From Peribacillus loiseleuriae (lineage in GTDB: Bacteria > Bacillota > Bacilli > Bacillales > DSM-1321), in NCBI RefSeq assembly GCF_001183985.1, contig NZ_LFZW01000001.1:3896059-3960058 (forward strand): 64,000 nt of DNA, written 5' to 3'. Shown here in pieces: positions 1 to 7,621 of the stretch (position 1 is the first letter of the stretch; each line of letters starts with the position of its first letter). Both the position numbers and the translations under genes were made by a program. The notes beneath the pieces were generated by a model that saw nothing but the letters and a program-made list of their open reading frames with translations, searched no databases and was not told the DNA's origin.

Positions 1-249
1 AAAACCTTGCAATAGATTCACACACCCGCCTAAGCTAGGGCAATTTTGACACTGCTTACTTTGGGAGGTAAATTCATACAGCTTCATCAAGCTCTTATCT
101 AGCATTTCTTCTGAAATTTGCGAGCTGTTTTCATTCAGAAAAAGACGAATTTGCTCATCACTAAGCACTTCTTTTTTCAAGTCTTCATATTGCATTCGAA
201 ATTTATTTGTATTGGTCACCTTGTTAAAGGCATTATTGATTCGTTCCAT
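1..249 (-). CDS. dnaI: Primosomal protein DnaI, N-terminal 83 residues (partial)
   Basis: The gene runs off the left edge, so only the N-terminal domain is visible. It begins MERINNAFNKVTNTN and contains a CQNCPSLGGC cluster near residues 68-77, the zinc-binding motif of the DnaI N-terminal domain. DnaI is the helicase loader that places the replicative helicase DnaC on DNA at primosomes; its AAA+ ATPase half lies outside the window. The start lies 7 bp after the dnaB stop, with a GGGGTGAGG-type ribosome site inside the end of dnaB. This fits translational coupling in a dnaB-dnaI operon as in B. subtilis. Confidence 0.9.
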   Translation of the reverse strand, partial: MERINNAFNKVTNTNKFRMQYEDLKKEVLSDEQIRLFLNENSSQISEEMLDKSLMKLYEFTSQSKQCQNCPSLGGCVNLLQGF

Positions 250-256
250 GCCTACC

Positions 257-1660
257 TCACCCCCGGTCTTTCAAAATTCCTAATGATTCTTCAATCTTGC
301 GTAGCCGTTCCGCCGATTGCTCATTCAGTTTTGTTTCTGTTTTCTCTTCTTTTTCGATAGCTTTCTCTTTATTCAACCACTCAGGAACGACTTCCGTTCG
401 AGTCGCTTTTCCTGTCGTCGTTTTTCCTTCTTTTTTCGCTTTGGCCCATTCTTGATATTGACGATGCTCATTTTTGGCTAGCTCCATCGCCGCCTTAACA
501 GTTATTACTTTTTTTCTTGTCCAATGGGAGGCGATTTTTTCCATATAGGCTTTCGTTAGCTTCATATCGGTCTTCAGCATTACATATTCAATTAACACAT
601 TTACAACACCAGGGTTTAATTTTTGATTAAAAAGAATTCCCTCAATGATTTGCAAATCAGCCTTTGTCGGTTCAGCCCCCCCAGAAAGCTGTTTGAGTCG
701 TTCTCTCGGTGAAATGGTTTCAAGATGTCTGATGTATTCTTCTTCCTGTGTTTTTGGCTCACTCGACTGAGTTCGATCACGCTGCGGTTGCACGCGGTCC
801 ATTAAAGTCGGCAATTGATTTTGCGATTCAATTTGGTACCAATCTCGCGCAGCTTTCCGCAATGATTCGATATCAATTTCATCGTTGATATCAGCAGCAC
901 TTATTACGAGTTTTTGCATCTCCAGTACATTAATCCCATATAAAAACGAAAGCTTAGCAATCGTATCTTGGACATTCGGTGTGAAAGCTTTACGGTTGAT
1001 TTGAGATGGTTTTACCCCAGAATACAATAAATCGAAATTAAAGTCTTCCTTAAACCCTTCAAGTTCTTTACCATCCTGTCGACCTATAAAACGTTTCTCT
1101 TGTTCAAGATTTAATTCTTCTTCGCCTTCATCTGACACATATAAAGATGTCTGTTGATCAGATGCAAAAATCTCAGTAAAACTCTTCGTTACTTGTTCAT
1201 ATTCATTGGTTGGCATCTCTTCATCACTAAAAAAATTCTTTAAACGATTGAAATGAACCTTGCCAATTTTTTTAAACAAATAGATATTCAACATCCCATC
1301 ATTGAAAAATTGCTTTGGTGTTGATGGTGGATTCAACTCATAGATGAATCGTTTTCCTTCTTCCGTTTTTTTTCGGTACACATTCAAAAGACCGATTCCT
1401 TCTAATTTATTCCTTGCATTATAGATTTCATTTAAGTTCAAGTCCATTGTGTTCATTAAATTGTAATGCAAGGAAGATTGGGACCAAAGTCGATTCTCTT
1501 CCAACTCACTCCACAATGTCATGTATAAACTAGTACAAATTGGACCAATAAGCGGTTGATACAGCAACGTCATTACTTTACGATCATAATCGTGAAGCAA
1601 CCCTGTCGATGAAACGGTATATCGATCAACAGGAAGTAATTCCTGCCAAGTGTTAGACAT
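257..1660 (-). CDS. dnaB: Replication initiation and membrane attachment protein DnaB
   Basis: 467 codons, close to the 472 of B. subtilis DnaB (the Gram-positive initiation protein, not the helicase). It acts with DnaD and DnaI to load the replicative helicase at oriC and at restart sites and helps attach the origin to the membrane. The N-terminal 300 residues are the DnaB/DnaD winged-helix type domain. The region around residues 330-420 resembles the DnaD-like DDBH2 domain, and the charged C-terminal tail is rich in Glu/Lys. The start is ATG with a GAAGGAAG ribosome site. It follows nrdR after 72 bp that contain a terminator-like hairpin, and is followed at once by dnaI. Confidence 0.93.
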   Translation of the reverse strand: MSNTWQELLPVDRYTVSSTGLLHDYDRKVMTLLYQPLIGPICTSLYMTLWSELEENRLWSQSSLHYNLMNTMDLNLNEIYNARNKLEGIGLLNVYRKKTEEGKRFIYELNPPSTPKQFFNDGMLNIYLFKKIGKVHFNRLKNFFSDEEMPTNEYEQVTKSFTEIFASDQQTSLYVSDEGEEELNLEQEKRFIGRQDGKELEGFKEDFNFDLLYSGVKPSQINRKAFTPNVQDTIAKLSFLYGINVLEMQKLVISAADINDEIDIESLRKAARDWYQIESQNQLPTLMDRVQPQRDRTQSSEPKTQEEEYIRHLETISPRERLKQLSGGAEPTKADLQIIEGILFNQKLNPGVVNVLIEYVMLKTDMKLTKAYMEKIASHWTRKKVITVKAAMELAKNEHRQYQEWAKAKKEGKTTTGKATRTEVVPEWLNKEKAIEKEEKTETKLNEQSAERLRKIEESLGILKDRG

Positions 1661-1679
1661 CTTCCTTCAGACCCTTTCT

Positions 1680-1705
1680 TATAAAGTGAAACTTCAATCA
1701 GTAGT
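1680..1705. repeat. Diverged copy of the GTGAAACTTCCATCAGTGG repeat
   Basis: The plus strand reads ATAAAGTGAAACTTCAATCA followed by GTAGTG. Over about 25 bases this matches, with four differences, the reverse complement of the two repeats at 42972-42996 and 43115-43139. It sits between nrdR and dnaB beside a terminator hairpin. Whether it functions as RNA or is a mobile-repeat relic cannot be decided from this window. Confidence 0.55.
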
Positions 1706-1740
1706 GAAAAAAGAGCCAAAGTTAATAGCCCTTTAGCTCT
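1706..1740 (-). terminator. Intrinsic terminator overlapping the end of nrdR
   Basis: Read on the minus strand, arms AGAGCTAAAG and CTTTGGCTCT pair over 10 bp with one G-U and a 9-base loop, then a run of six T. The 5' arm overlaps the last nrdR codons. This would end or attenuate nrdR transcription before dnaB. Confidence 0.8.
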
Positions 1741-2200
1741 GATTTCGCTCTTTATCTATTAAGTCCTTTAACTCATCAATAAATACATTGATATCCTTGA
1801 ATTGGCGATATACAGAAGCAAAGCGGACATACGCGACTTCATCAACTGTTGCAAGCTTATTCATGACCATTTCGCCAACTAAATCACTCTTCACTTCAGA
1901 TGCGCTTTCGTTTCTTAGTTCCTTTTCAATAGAGCTCGTAATATCTTCTAATTCTTTGAGAGGAACGGGGCGTTTCTCACAAGCCCTAATTAAGCCACGA
2001 AGAATTTTGTCAGAACTGAATTCTTCACGTGTACCATCTTTTTTTACAACGATGAGCGGAGTTTCTTCCACTTTTTCAAATGTTGTAAAACGGTAGCTAC
2101 ATTTCTCACATTCTCGCCTGCGACGAATTGAACGGCTTTCATCGACTGGTCGTGAGTCAAGCACTCTAGTTCCATTATATTGGCATGACGGACATTTCAC
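1733..2200 (-). CDS. nrdR: Transcriptional repressor NrdR
   Basis: 155 residues (B. subtilis YtcG/NrdR 152). The N-terminal zinc ribbon has Cys3, Cys6, Cys31 and Cys34, and an ATP-cone domain fills about residues 49-139. NrdR senses ATP/dATP and represses ribonucleotide reductase operons by binding paired NrdR boxes. The chosen start is GTG (protein [10 protein letters not shown]) with GGAGATG 8 bases upstream. It lies upstream of dnaB-dnaI as in B. subtilis, but a terminator hairpin separates it from dnaB here. No NrdR-regulated nrd genes are in the window. Confidence 0.96.
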   Translation of the reverse strand: MKCPSCQYNGTRVLDSRPVDESRSIRRRRECEKCSYRFTTFEKVEETPLIVVKKDGTREEFSSDKILRGLIRACEKRPVPLKELEDITSSIEKELRNESASEVKSDLVGEMVMNKLATVDEVAYVRFASVYRQFKDINVFIDELKDLIDKERNQS

Positions 2201-2380
2201 AGTTAATCATCTCCGTATTATGTAGTATTCCCGATAAAGCTGTCATTTCAGAAAATTACGTTTTATCCCACATTAATGGGCAGCAAGACACCCACTACTA
2301 GATGTTTCTCACTTTAGATATATCCATCTTATATAAAACTTCCTACCAGCACAAGGGTATTCGTTCAAACTCTTGCCCCA

Positions 2381-2770
2381 CTATTTGGTACGGAGGGACG
2401 GAAGCTTTTGGTCGAGAGCATCATACGCCGCAAGGATTTGTTTTTTAAGTGCCTTATTAATTCCCATCGGTGACCATTTTTCTGTTGATACAGTAAAGTC
2501 AACGGCCGTTTCTAGTGGTCTGACCGTGATAATTGTAATGATGATGTCTAGAGCCGGTGACTGTTTAGAATGGACAAAAATCTCCCCATGCTCTTTAGAA
2601 ACTGACTTAATCTCATAATGTTGTTTATTACCAAATACTTCTTCAACACCACGTATCGTTTGTTCAAAATTACTTTTATAATAGCGAGTTTTCAGTTCTG
2701 TATCATGATGATGTTCATTTGATTCACATTGCTGACTATATCGATTCGTAAACGTTTTCAACCAACCCAT
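2381..2770 (-). CDS. Uncharacterised small cytosolic protein
   Basis: 129 residues, no signal peptide or membrane segment. A His-rich patch (NEHHHD) lies near residues 19-24, and an alternating beta-type region (HGEIFVHS, DIIITIITVRP, TAVDFTV) suggests a small alpha/beta fold. I do not assign a function. Proteins of this kind are often found beside speD and nrdR in Bacillaceae, which is recalled context rather than proof. The start ATG at 2770 follows a weak AGGATGATT site. It is probably a real gene, because the frame is full length and base composition resembles its neighbours. Confidence 0.7.
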   Translation of the reverse strand: MGWLKTFTNRYSQQCESNEHHHDTELKTRYYKSNFEQTIRGVEEVFGNKQHYEIKSVSKEHGEIFVHSKQSPALDIIITIITVRPLETAVDFTVSTEKWSPMGINKALKKQILAAYDALDQKLPSLRTK

Positions 2771-2910
2771 ACTCTAAATCATCCTCATATCTCTTTTTAC
2801 CTTTTATTATACACGATACACTAATAAAACTCATGGAAAAACTAGTACCTTATCATATGAAAAGCACAAACATCATCGCTACAACAAATGAATTACACGA
2901 ACCTCTTATA

Positions 2911-3007
2911 GTGCGTGTTCATAAAGGAGGATAAAAAGAGCCGAGAAGTTCGAGAAACGATCGTCTCTAGACCTGTGTGTATACAGTGATATGTGAGAAC
3001 CGGACTT
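2911..3007 (+). repeat. Interspersed repeat, about 95 bp, copy 1
   Basis: From about 2911 to 3007 the plus strand is nearly identical to the reverse complement of 45162-45260. Shared blocks include AAAGGAGGATAAAAAGAGCC, GAGAAGTTCGAG, GTCTCTAGACCTG, GTATACAGT and GGACTT. It lies in the intergenic space downstream of speD. No open reading frame or known RNA family is recognised in it. Confidence 0.8.
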
Positions 3008-3030
3008 TTTGAAAAACCTCTTATAAAATC

Positions 3031-3058
3031 AAAAAAGAGATGCATCATTTGCACCTCT
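3031..3058 (-). terminator. Intrinsic terminator downstream of speD
   Basis: Minus-strand arms AGAGGTGCA and TGCATCTCT pair (one G-U) and are followed by TTTTTT. Spacing of 15 bp from the speD stop is typical. Confidence 0.85.
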
Positions 3059-3072
3059 TGTACTCGCCAAAA

Positions 3073-3453
3073 TTATATAGCACTTACTTCGCTTTTTTTC
3101 ACTGAAACAGGACCCATACCTCGCGGAAGCTCCATGTTTTCGCGAATTTCTGCATTCAATGCGTCTGCTATATAATTAGCAGCAACATTCGGATTTAAAT
3201 CGCCGCATGTATACACATCAATGCTAGCATAACCGTGTTCCGGAAAACTATGAATAGTTAAGTGTGACTCAGAAATAATGACGACTCCGCTAACTCCCTG
3301 CGGTGCGAATTTATGAAATGCTACTTCACGTACTTCAGCACCTGATTTCAACGCAGCATCCACAAATACTCTTTCAATATAATCGATATCATTTAGTTTT
3401 TCAAAGTCACAGCCCCAAAGCTCAGAAATTACATGTCTACCCATTGTTTCCAT
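3073..3453 (-). CDS. speD: S-adenosylmethionine decarboxylase proenzyme
   Basis: 126 residues, the usual size for class 1B prokaryotic AdoMetDC. It makes decarboxylated SAM, the aminopropyl donor for spermidine. Self-cleavage between Glu62 and Ser63 ([10 protein letters not shown]) would give the small beta chain and the pyruvoyl-bearing alpha chain. His68 and Cys83 (VYTCGD) match the proton-donor and processing residues of the family. The start METMGRH has a GGGGGAAAAGTAG ribosome site. It sits between gapB and nrdR as in B. subtilis (speD/ytcF), and has its own promoter, a long leader and a terminator. Confidence 0.97.
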   Translation of the reverse strand: METMGRHVISELWGCDFEKLNDIDYIERVFVDAALKSGAEVREVAFHKFAPQGVSGVVIISESHLTIHSFPEHGYASIDVYTCGDLNPNVAANYIADALNAEIRENMELPRGMGPVSVKKSEVSAI

Positions 3454-3595
3454 CTACTTTTCCCCCTTTTACATGATTAAGAATTCTGTAGAATATGATT
3501 CTACCAATAACTACCACGGGGGAAAGTTAGTCCAAAGAGGTCCTAACCCTTTAAGTAGCCATTATGGACTCTTATTCAAGAAGTTCACGATTGTT
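3454..3595 (-). promoter_or_regulatory. Long untranslated leader of speD with hairpins
   Basis: About 140 nt lie between the predicted speD transcription start and ATG. On the minus strand they include a perfect hairpin with arms GTAGAAT and ATTCTAC around a 3-base loop (3488-3504). A second possible hairpin has arms GTTAG and CTAAC with flanking AAAG/CTTT pairs. I recognise no known riboswitch. A structured regulatory leader for a SAM-consuming enzyme is an inference. Confidence 0.4.
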
Positions 3596-3624
3596 AGTAT
3601 ACTTCGTTTTAAAAAAATTTGCAA
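3596..3624 (-). promoter_or_regulatory. Predicted SigA promoter of speD
   Basis: On the minus strand, -35 TTGCAA (3619-3624) and -10 TATACT (3596-3601) are separated by 17 bp. The interval is A/T-rich. Each hexamer differs from consensus by one or two bases. Confidence 0.7.
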
Positions 3625-3776
3625 CAGCGTTTTTTTTATTTTATTCATAATTTTAAATTCTGTGTAAGCTTGAGCGCGATGCTTTCTAACAACCTATTAC
3701 TTCATGTATGTTCCCCACTTAATTTTCTAATGAAAATTTGAAGAAGGGATACTCTTGGCATAACTAATAGAACAGT

Positions 3777-3811
3777 AAAAAAGCGCCTTCAATAACTCGG
3801 CACTTTTTTAG
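3777..3811 (-). terminator. Intrinsic terminator downstream of gapB
   Basis: Minus-strand arms AAAAAGTGCC and GGCGCTTTTT pair with one G-U, with a 10-base loop and a T run. It lies about 20 bp after the gapB stop; the A/T tracts on both sides could let it work in both directions. Confidence 0.8.
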
Positions 3812-3832
3812 CTATGTACAAAATAAACAAGC

Positions 3833-4867
3833 TTACATACCGACCATCACTTTTGAAAGGCTTTTCATTTTTGTCCCTACTAATTTCACAAGGTCCACGA
3901 CACGATTCGAATACCCCCACTCATTGTCATACCAGGCTAATACTTTAATTTTTCTATTATCCATGACCATCGTCGATAGGCCGTCAATCGTTGCCGACTG
4001 TGGACTTGTATTAAAATCTATAGACACGAGCGGTTCCATCGAAATTTCGAGAATTCCTTTAAGTTTACCTTCTGATGCTTTACGGAAGGCCTCGTTTACT
4101 TCTTCCACAGTCACATCACACAGTACGTCTACAACAAGGTCCACGAGTGACACATTAGGCGTTGGTACACGGAGCGCCATGCCATGTATCTTCCCTGTTA
4201 ATTGCGGCAACACAAGTGACAGTGCCTTTGCAGCACCTGTGCTTGTTGGGATAATACTTTGTCCGCAAGCGCGAGCACGTCTTAAATCCTTATGTGGATT
4301 ATCGAGATTTTTTTGATCATTTGTGTAAGCGTGTACAGTTGTCATCAACCCATTTTCAATACCGAACTGTTCATCCAGAATTTTTGCAACTGGGGCAAGA
4401 CAATTGGTTGTACATGAAGCATTCGAAATAATAACATGACGATTAACATCAAGTACATCTTCATTAACACCCATAACAATCGTAACATCTTCATTTTTTC
4501 CTGGAGCTGTTAAGACAACTTTTTTTGCACCCGCTTCGATATGAAGGGCTGCTTTCTCATGATCATTAAATTTCCCAGTCGCTTCAATGACGATATCAAC
4601 ATTTAATTCTTTCCATGGGAGCTGCTTTGGATCGCGATTATTGAGTAATTGAACACGGTGACCATTTACAATAATGGCATCCTGTTCCGTTGATACATCC
4701 CCTTCGAATTTCCCATGAATTGTATCATATTTAATTAAATGTGCTAACGTTTCAGCTGGATAGTTTGCATTAATTGCAGTTACAATGAGATCATTATCTA
4801 AAATAGCCTGACGAAAAACCATTCTCCCAATTCTTCCAAAACCGTTAATCGCGATTTTCGTGCTCAT
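3833..4867 (-). CDS. gapB: Gluconeogenic glyceraldehyde-3-phosphate dehydrogenase GapB
   Basis: 344 residues. The Rossmann motif GFGRIGRM and catalytic Cys152 in SNASCTTNC are present. The NAD-selective Asp after the second beta strand is replaced by Ala (AINANYPAE, Ala34), typical of NADP-preferring GapB enzymes rather than glycolytic GapA. In B. subtilis GapB converts 1,3-bisphosphoglycerate to glyceraldehyde 3-phosphate during gluconeogenesis and is repressed by CcpN on glucose. Two CcpN-type boxes upstream support the same control here. It is monocistronic by its terminator, and followed downstream by speD. Confidence 0.96.
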   Translation of the reverse strand: MSTKIAINGFGRIGRMVFRQAILDNDLIVTAINANYPAETLAHLIKYDTIHGKFEGDVSTEQDAIIVNGHRVQLLNNRDPKQLPWKELNVDIVIEATGKFNDHEKAALHIEAGAKKVVLTAPGKNEDVTIVMGVNEDVLDVNRHVIISNASCTTNCLAPVAKILDEQFGIENGLMTTVHAYTNDQKNLDNPHKDLRRARACGQSIIPTSTGAAKALSLVLPQLTGKIHGMALRVPTPNVSLVDLVVDVLCDVTVEEVNEAFRKASEGKLKGILEISMEPLVSIDFNTSPQSATIDGLSTMVMDNRKIKVLAWYDNEWGYSNRVVDLVKLVGTKMKSLSKVMVGM

Positions 4868-4888
4868 AATTCAGAACCCCCTCTAATT

Positions 4889-4899
4889 AATGTTATACT
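4889..4899 (+). promoter_or_regulatory. CcpN operator, downstream box of gapB
   Basis: The plus strand reads AATGTTATACT, 10 of 11 positions of the CcpN consensus TRTGHYATAYW. It lies between the gapB -10 and the ribosome site, in inverted orientation to the other box 32 bp away. Confidence 0.65.
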
Positions 4900-4920
4900 T
4901 TTTATCGAAATATTAAAATT

Positions 4921-4950
4921 AGTATAACATATTTTAAGTATACGTGTTAA
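4921..4950 (-). promoter_or_regulatory. gapB promoter with overlapping CcpN operator
   Basis: On the minus strand, -35 TTAACA (4945-4950), 18 bp, then extended -10 TGTTATACT (hexamer at 4921-4926). The sequence TATGTTATACT at 4921-4931 matches the CcpN consensus TRTGHYATAYW at all 11 positions and overlaps the -10, as in the B. subtilis gapB promoter. Confidence 0.75.
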
Positions 4951-5160
4951 TAATTTCTGTATAAAATGCTATTTTTATACCATTCGCTTTTTTGTCATCA
5001 CAAATCATGATTTCCACACAAAAGGCTATACCATATAAGTTTTCTCGTTTTCACCACTAATCAAAATAACTTGTTTTGACGTATCATTTGGAGTTTAGAT
5101 TACGAACCTCCTTCTCAACAAAAAGTGTGAGCACCCGATACGGCAGATCAAGAAGACAAT

Positions 5161-5240
5161 CCGGAATCAAGTTTTACGCACCGGAATAAACTCTTTTCGT
5201 CCCAGAATCCAGTTTTGCGAGCGGAATGGTTTTATCGATA
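5161..5240. repeat. Degenerate tandem repeat, four units of about 20 bp
   Basis: Units begin at 5161, 5181, 5202 and 5222 with CCGGAATCAAG, CCGGAATAAAC, CCAGAATCCAG and CGGAATGG, each followed by a TTTT and CG block. The gapB-coaE gap (4868-5331) otherwise holds the gapB promoter and the coaE terminator. No gene is visible. Confidence 0.6.
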
Positions 5241-5291
5241 CGATCCGACACGAAAATAAAGACGCAGATTATTCATTCAACATATATAATC

Positions 5292-5326
5292 AAAAAAAAG
5301 AAGCCATGTTTAAGCCTCTTTTTTCC
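5292..5326 (-). terminator. Intrinsic terminator downstream of coaE
   Basis: Minus-strand arms AAAAGAGGC and GCTTCTTTT (one G-U) around a loop of about 9 bases, then eight T. It starts close to the coaE stop. Confidence 0.8.
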
Positions 5327-5331
5327 GTTTC

Positions 5332-5934
5332 TTATATAACTTCCCACTCAGCCAAAACTTGCTTTACTTGTTTCTGTGATTCTAGAAGTGATCCATTATT
5401 ATTTATGACTGCATCAGCTAATTCTTTCTTTTCAACTAATGGCATTTGAGAATCGATTCTAGCTTTAGCCTCTACCTCACTTAAACCATTACGTTTCATG
5501 AGACGTTCGAGTTGAATCCGCTCATCCACATAGATTAGGATCGTTTTATCAACCATATGCGTTAATTTACTTTCAAACAAAAGTGGGATATCCATGAATA
5601 GAACCTTTTCCCCTAACTCAAAAGCCGTTTCTTTTTGCTGAAGCATTCTTTTCCTCACAGCTGGATGAACAATCCCGTTAAGCTTGCGCCTTTTCTTTTC
5701 ATCATAAAAAATAATGCCACCAAGTTTAGCGCGATCAATTGAAGTATCCGTTAGAAGTACATCTGTGCCAAATACCTCGACGATTTCTTGATAGGCTTCT
5801 TGCCCAGGTTCGACCACTTCTCTTGCAGCGATGTCTGCATCAATGATCGTAAAACCAAGTTCTTCTCGAATAAATTGGCTGACACTGCTTTTACCACTTG
5901 CAATACCGCCTGTAATTCCGATTACCTGACTCAT
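5332..5934 (-). CDS. coaE: Dephospho-CoA kinase
   Basis: 200 residues from the chosen ATG; a TTG nine bases (5940) further up is open but would overlap the AGGGG ribosome site. The P-loop GITGGIASGKS lies at residues 6-16, followed by the DADIAAREVV segment and the RKLNGIVHP motif typical of CoaE. The enzyme phosphorylates the 3' hydroxyl of dephospho-CoA, the last step of coenzyme A synthesis. It is located downstream of ytaF (gap about 20 bp), matching B. subtilis ytaF-ytaG(coaE). Confidence 0.95.
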   Translation of the reverse strand: MSQVIGITGGIASGKSSVSQFIREELGFTIIDADIAAREVVEPGQEAYQEIVEVFGTDVLLTDTSIDRAKLGGIIFYDEKKRRKLNGIVHPAVRKRMLQQKETAFELGEKVLFMDIPLLFESKLTHMVDKTILIYVDERIQLERLMKRNGLSEVEAKARIDSQMPLVEKKELADAVINNNGSLLESQKQVKQVLAEWEVI

Positions 5935-5955
5935 ACCCAACCCCTATTTCAATAA

Positions 5956-6594
5956 TTATAATTTACAAAGACCAATAATGATTAATAAAACACCTGGTAA
6001 GTAGGACAAATGCTGTACAATTTTATTTGAAGAAAGTAATTTACCACTTTGCAAACCGCTCCACAAAAACAATGAGCTCATTAAAGCGATACTAATTGAG
6101 AGAATGAACGGAGATATACCAAGCATCGCTGCCCCAATACCTGCCCCAAATGCATCAAGGGATAATGCAAAACCTAAGACAATTGCTTCTACACCGGTAA
6201 TTGTACCTGATTTATCAAAATCAGCATTCATCGGTTTTTGTAAAATATTAATCGCCACGCCTAATGATTTGATTTCAAAATTAAAGAGAATTTTCTCAGT
6301 ATCATGCGTTTGCTCTTCCCCAACGCGCTTTTTCGAACGATAATATTGAAATAAAATCCAGCTCCCAAGTAGGATTAAGATGATACCACCCGTTTTTGCT
6401 GCTGCTTCTACAGAGACAAACCTCGTGATAAAATCACCAATTACCATTGCCATACCTACGCTTAATGCCGAACAACACGCGATAACGGCAATTGATTTAA
6501 ATGGAATTCTCATTTTTCTCATACCAAAGGTCATACCAACACCAAAACCATCCATACTTACCGCAAATGCAAGAAATATTAATTGTAGCCACAT
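5956..6594 (-). CDS. ytaF: Sporulation membrane protein YtaF (MntP-like)
   Basis: About 212 residues from the ATG of MWLQLIFLAF, with GGAAGGGG 11 bases upstream; an ATG seven codons earlier (6615) lacks a ribosome site. Six hydrophobic segments are visible, with the repeated signature AVSMDGFGVGM near the N terminus and ALSLDAFGAGIG in the second half. This is the internally duplicated pattern of MntP/YtaF cation-exporter-like proteins. The central soluble loop is charged (YRSKKRVGEEQ). The exact substrate of YtaF is unknown; its sporulation link comes from B. subtilis annotation. It forms a cluster with coaE and mutM. Confidence 0.88.
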   Translation of the reverse strand: MWLQLIFLAFAVSMDGFGVGMTFGMRKMRIPFKSIAVIACCSALSVGMAMVIGDFITRFVSVEAAAKTGGIILILLGSWILFQYYRSKKRVGEEQTHDTEKILFNFEIKSLGVAINILQKPMNADFDKSGTITGVEAIVLGFALSLDAFGAGIGAAMLGISPFILSISIALMSSLFLWSGLQSGKLLSSNKIVQHLSYLPGVLLIIIGLCKL

Positions 6595-6675
6595 CGAAAC
6601 GTATGCCCCTTCCATTCAAGTTGCTAGGATAGTATATGGAGGGGGCATATCCAATGTGTGTTTACCCATATAAAT

Positions 6676-7512
6676 TTAATTTGAATGAAGTGGCTGACAT
6701 GTAGGACAAATATGAGTTCCTCTGCCACCTACTTTAAGTTTCTCAAGAGTTGCATTGCATCGTTTGCACGCTTCCCCTTTTCGGTCATACACGAATAAAT
6801 CAAGTTGGAACATGCCGATTTGGCCTTGTGAATTGATGTACGAACGAATCGTACTACCACCTTTGTTAACAGCTTCTGATAAAGTAGCAATGATTTCACG
6901 ATGCAGGCGAGCTATTTCTTCTGCTGACAAGGATGAGGCTATTCGTTCCGGATGAATTCCTGCACGGAATAGAGACTCATCCACGTATATATTCCCGATT
7001 CCAACTACAACTGTTTGATCCAGTAAAACCATTTTAATTTTACGATTTGTTTTCCTTAGCTTTGCAGTGAGATCGTCAATCGTGAATTCACGAGATAACG
7101 GTTCTGGACCTAAATGCGCAAGTGGAAGTTGATGCATTTCCTCGCCTTTTGCAAATAAATGCATCGTGCCGAATTTCCGAACATCCCGATATCGCAGTTC
7201 AGTGCCATCCGTGAAGGAAAAAATAACATGGGTATGTTTATCATATGACTCCACTGAAGCATACACGCCATATTTCCCTTCCATTCTTAAATGAGACACC
7301 ATCGCATAATCGTCAAGCTGGAAAATAAGAAATTTCCCACGACGCTGGATTTCATGAATCGTTTGTCCTTGCAAGGCATCTTTAAATTGTTCAACTTGTT
7401 CTGGAGCTTTAATGATTTTCGGCCAAAACACTGACACATCATGGATTTTTTTGCCAATTACAAGTTCCTCTAATGTGCGCCTAACCGTTTCAACCTCAGG
7501 AAGTTCTGGCAT
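6676..7512 (-). CDS. mutM: Formamidopyrimidine-DNA glycosylase (Fpg)
   Basis: 278 residues. The protein starts with PELPEVETVRR, so Pro2 is the Schiff-base nucleophile and Glu3 the acid. Lys60 in RRGKFL and the C-terminal zinc finger (CKRCNATL ... THICPTC, about residues 248-272) complete the family signature, including the H2TH segment GNIYVDESLFRAGIHP. It removes 8-oxoguanine and other oxidised purines and nicks at the abasic site. The gene lies 109 bp downstream of polA, a standard Bacillus arrangement linking base excision to gap filling. Confidence 0.97.
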   Translation of the reverse strand: MPELPEVETVRRTLEELVIGKKIHDVSVFWPKIIKAPEQVEQFKDALQGQTIHEIQRRGKFLIFQLDDYAMVSHLRMEGKYGVYASVESYDKHTHVIFSFTDGTELRYRDVRKFGTMHLFAKGEEMHQLPLAHLGPEPLSREFTIDDLTAKLRKTNRKIKMVLLDQTVVVGIGNIYVDESLFRAGIHPERIASSLSAEEIARLHREIIATLSEAVNKGGSTIRSYINSQGQIGMFQLDLFVYDRKGEACKRCNATLEKLKVGGRGTHICPTCQPLHSN

Positions 7513-7621
7513 TCACTTTTCCCCCTTTTTTAATTCCTTATTTGGTTAACATCAATGACCATTACAAAATATGAAAAATATAACCGATTCATCCTTGACC
7601 AAGTCGCCTCCGCTTTTCTTA

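Noticed and set aside
5161..5240. CRISPR array
   Set aside because: The 20-bp units abut without spacers and are degenerate; no cas genes nearby.
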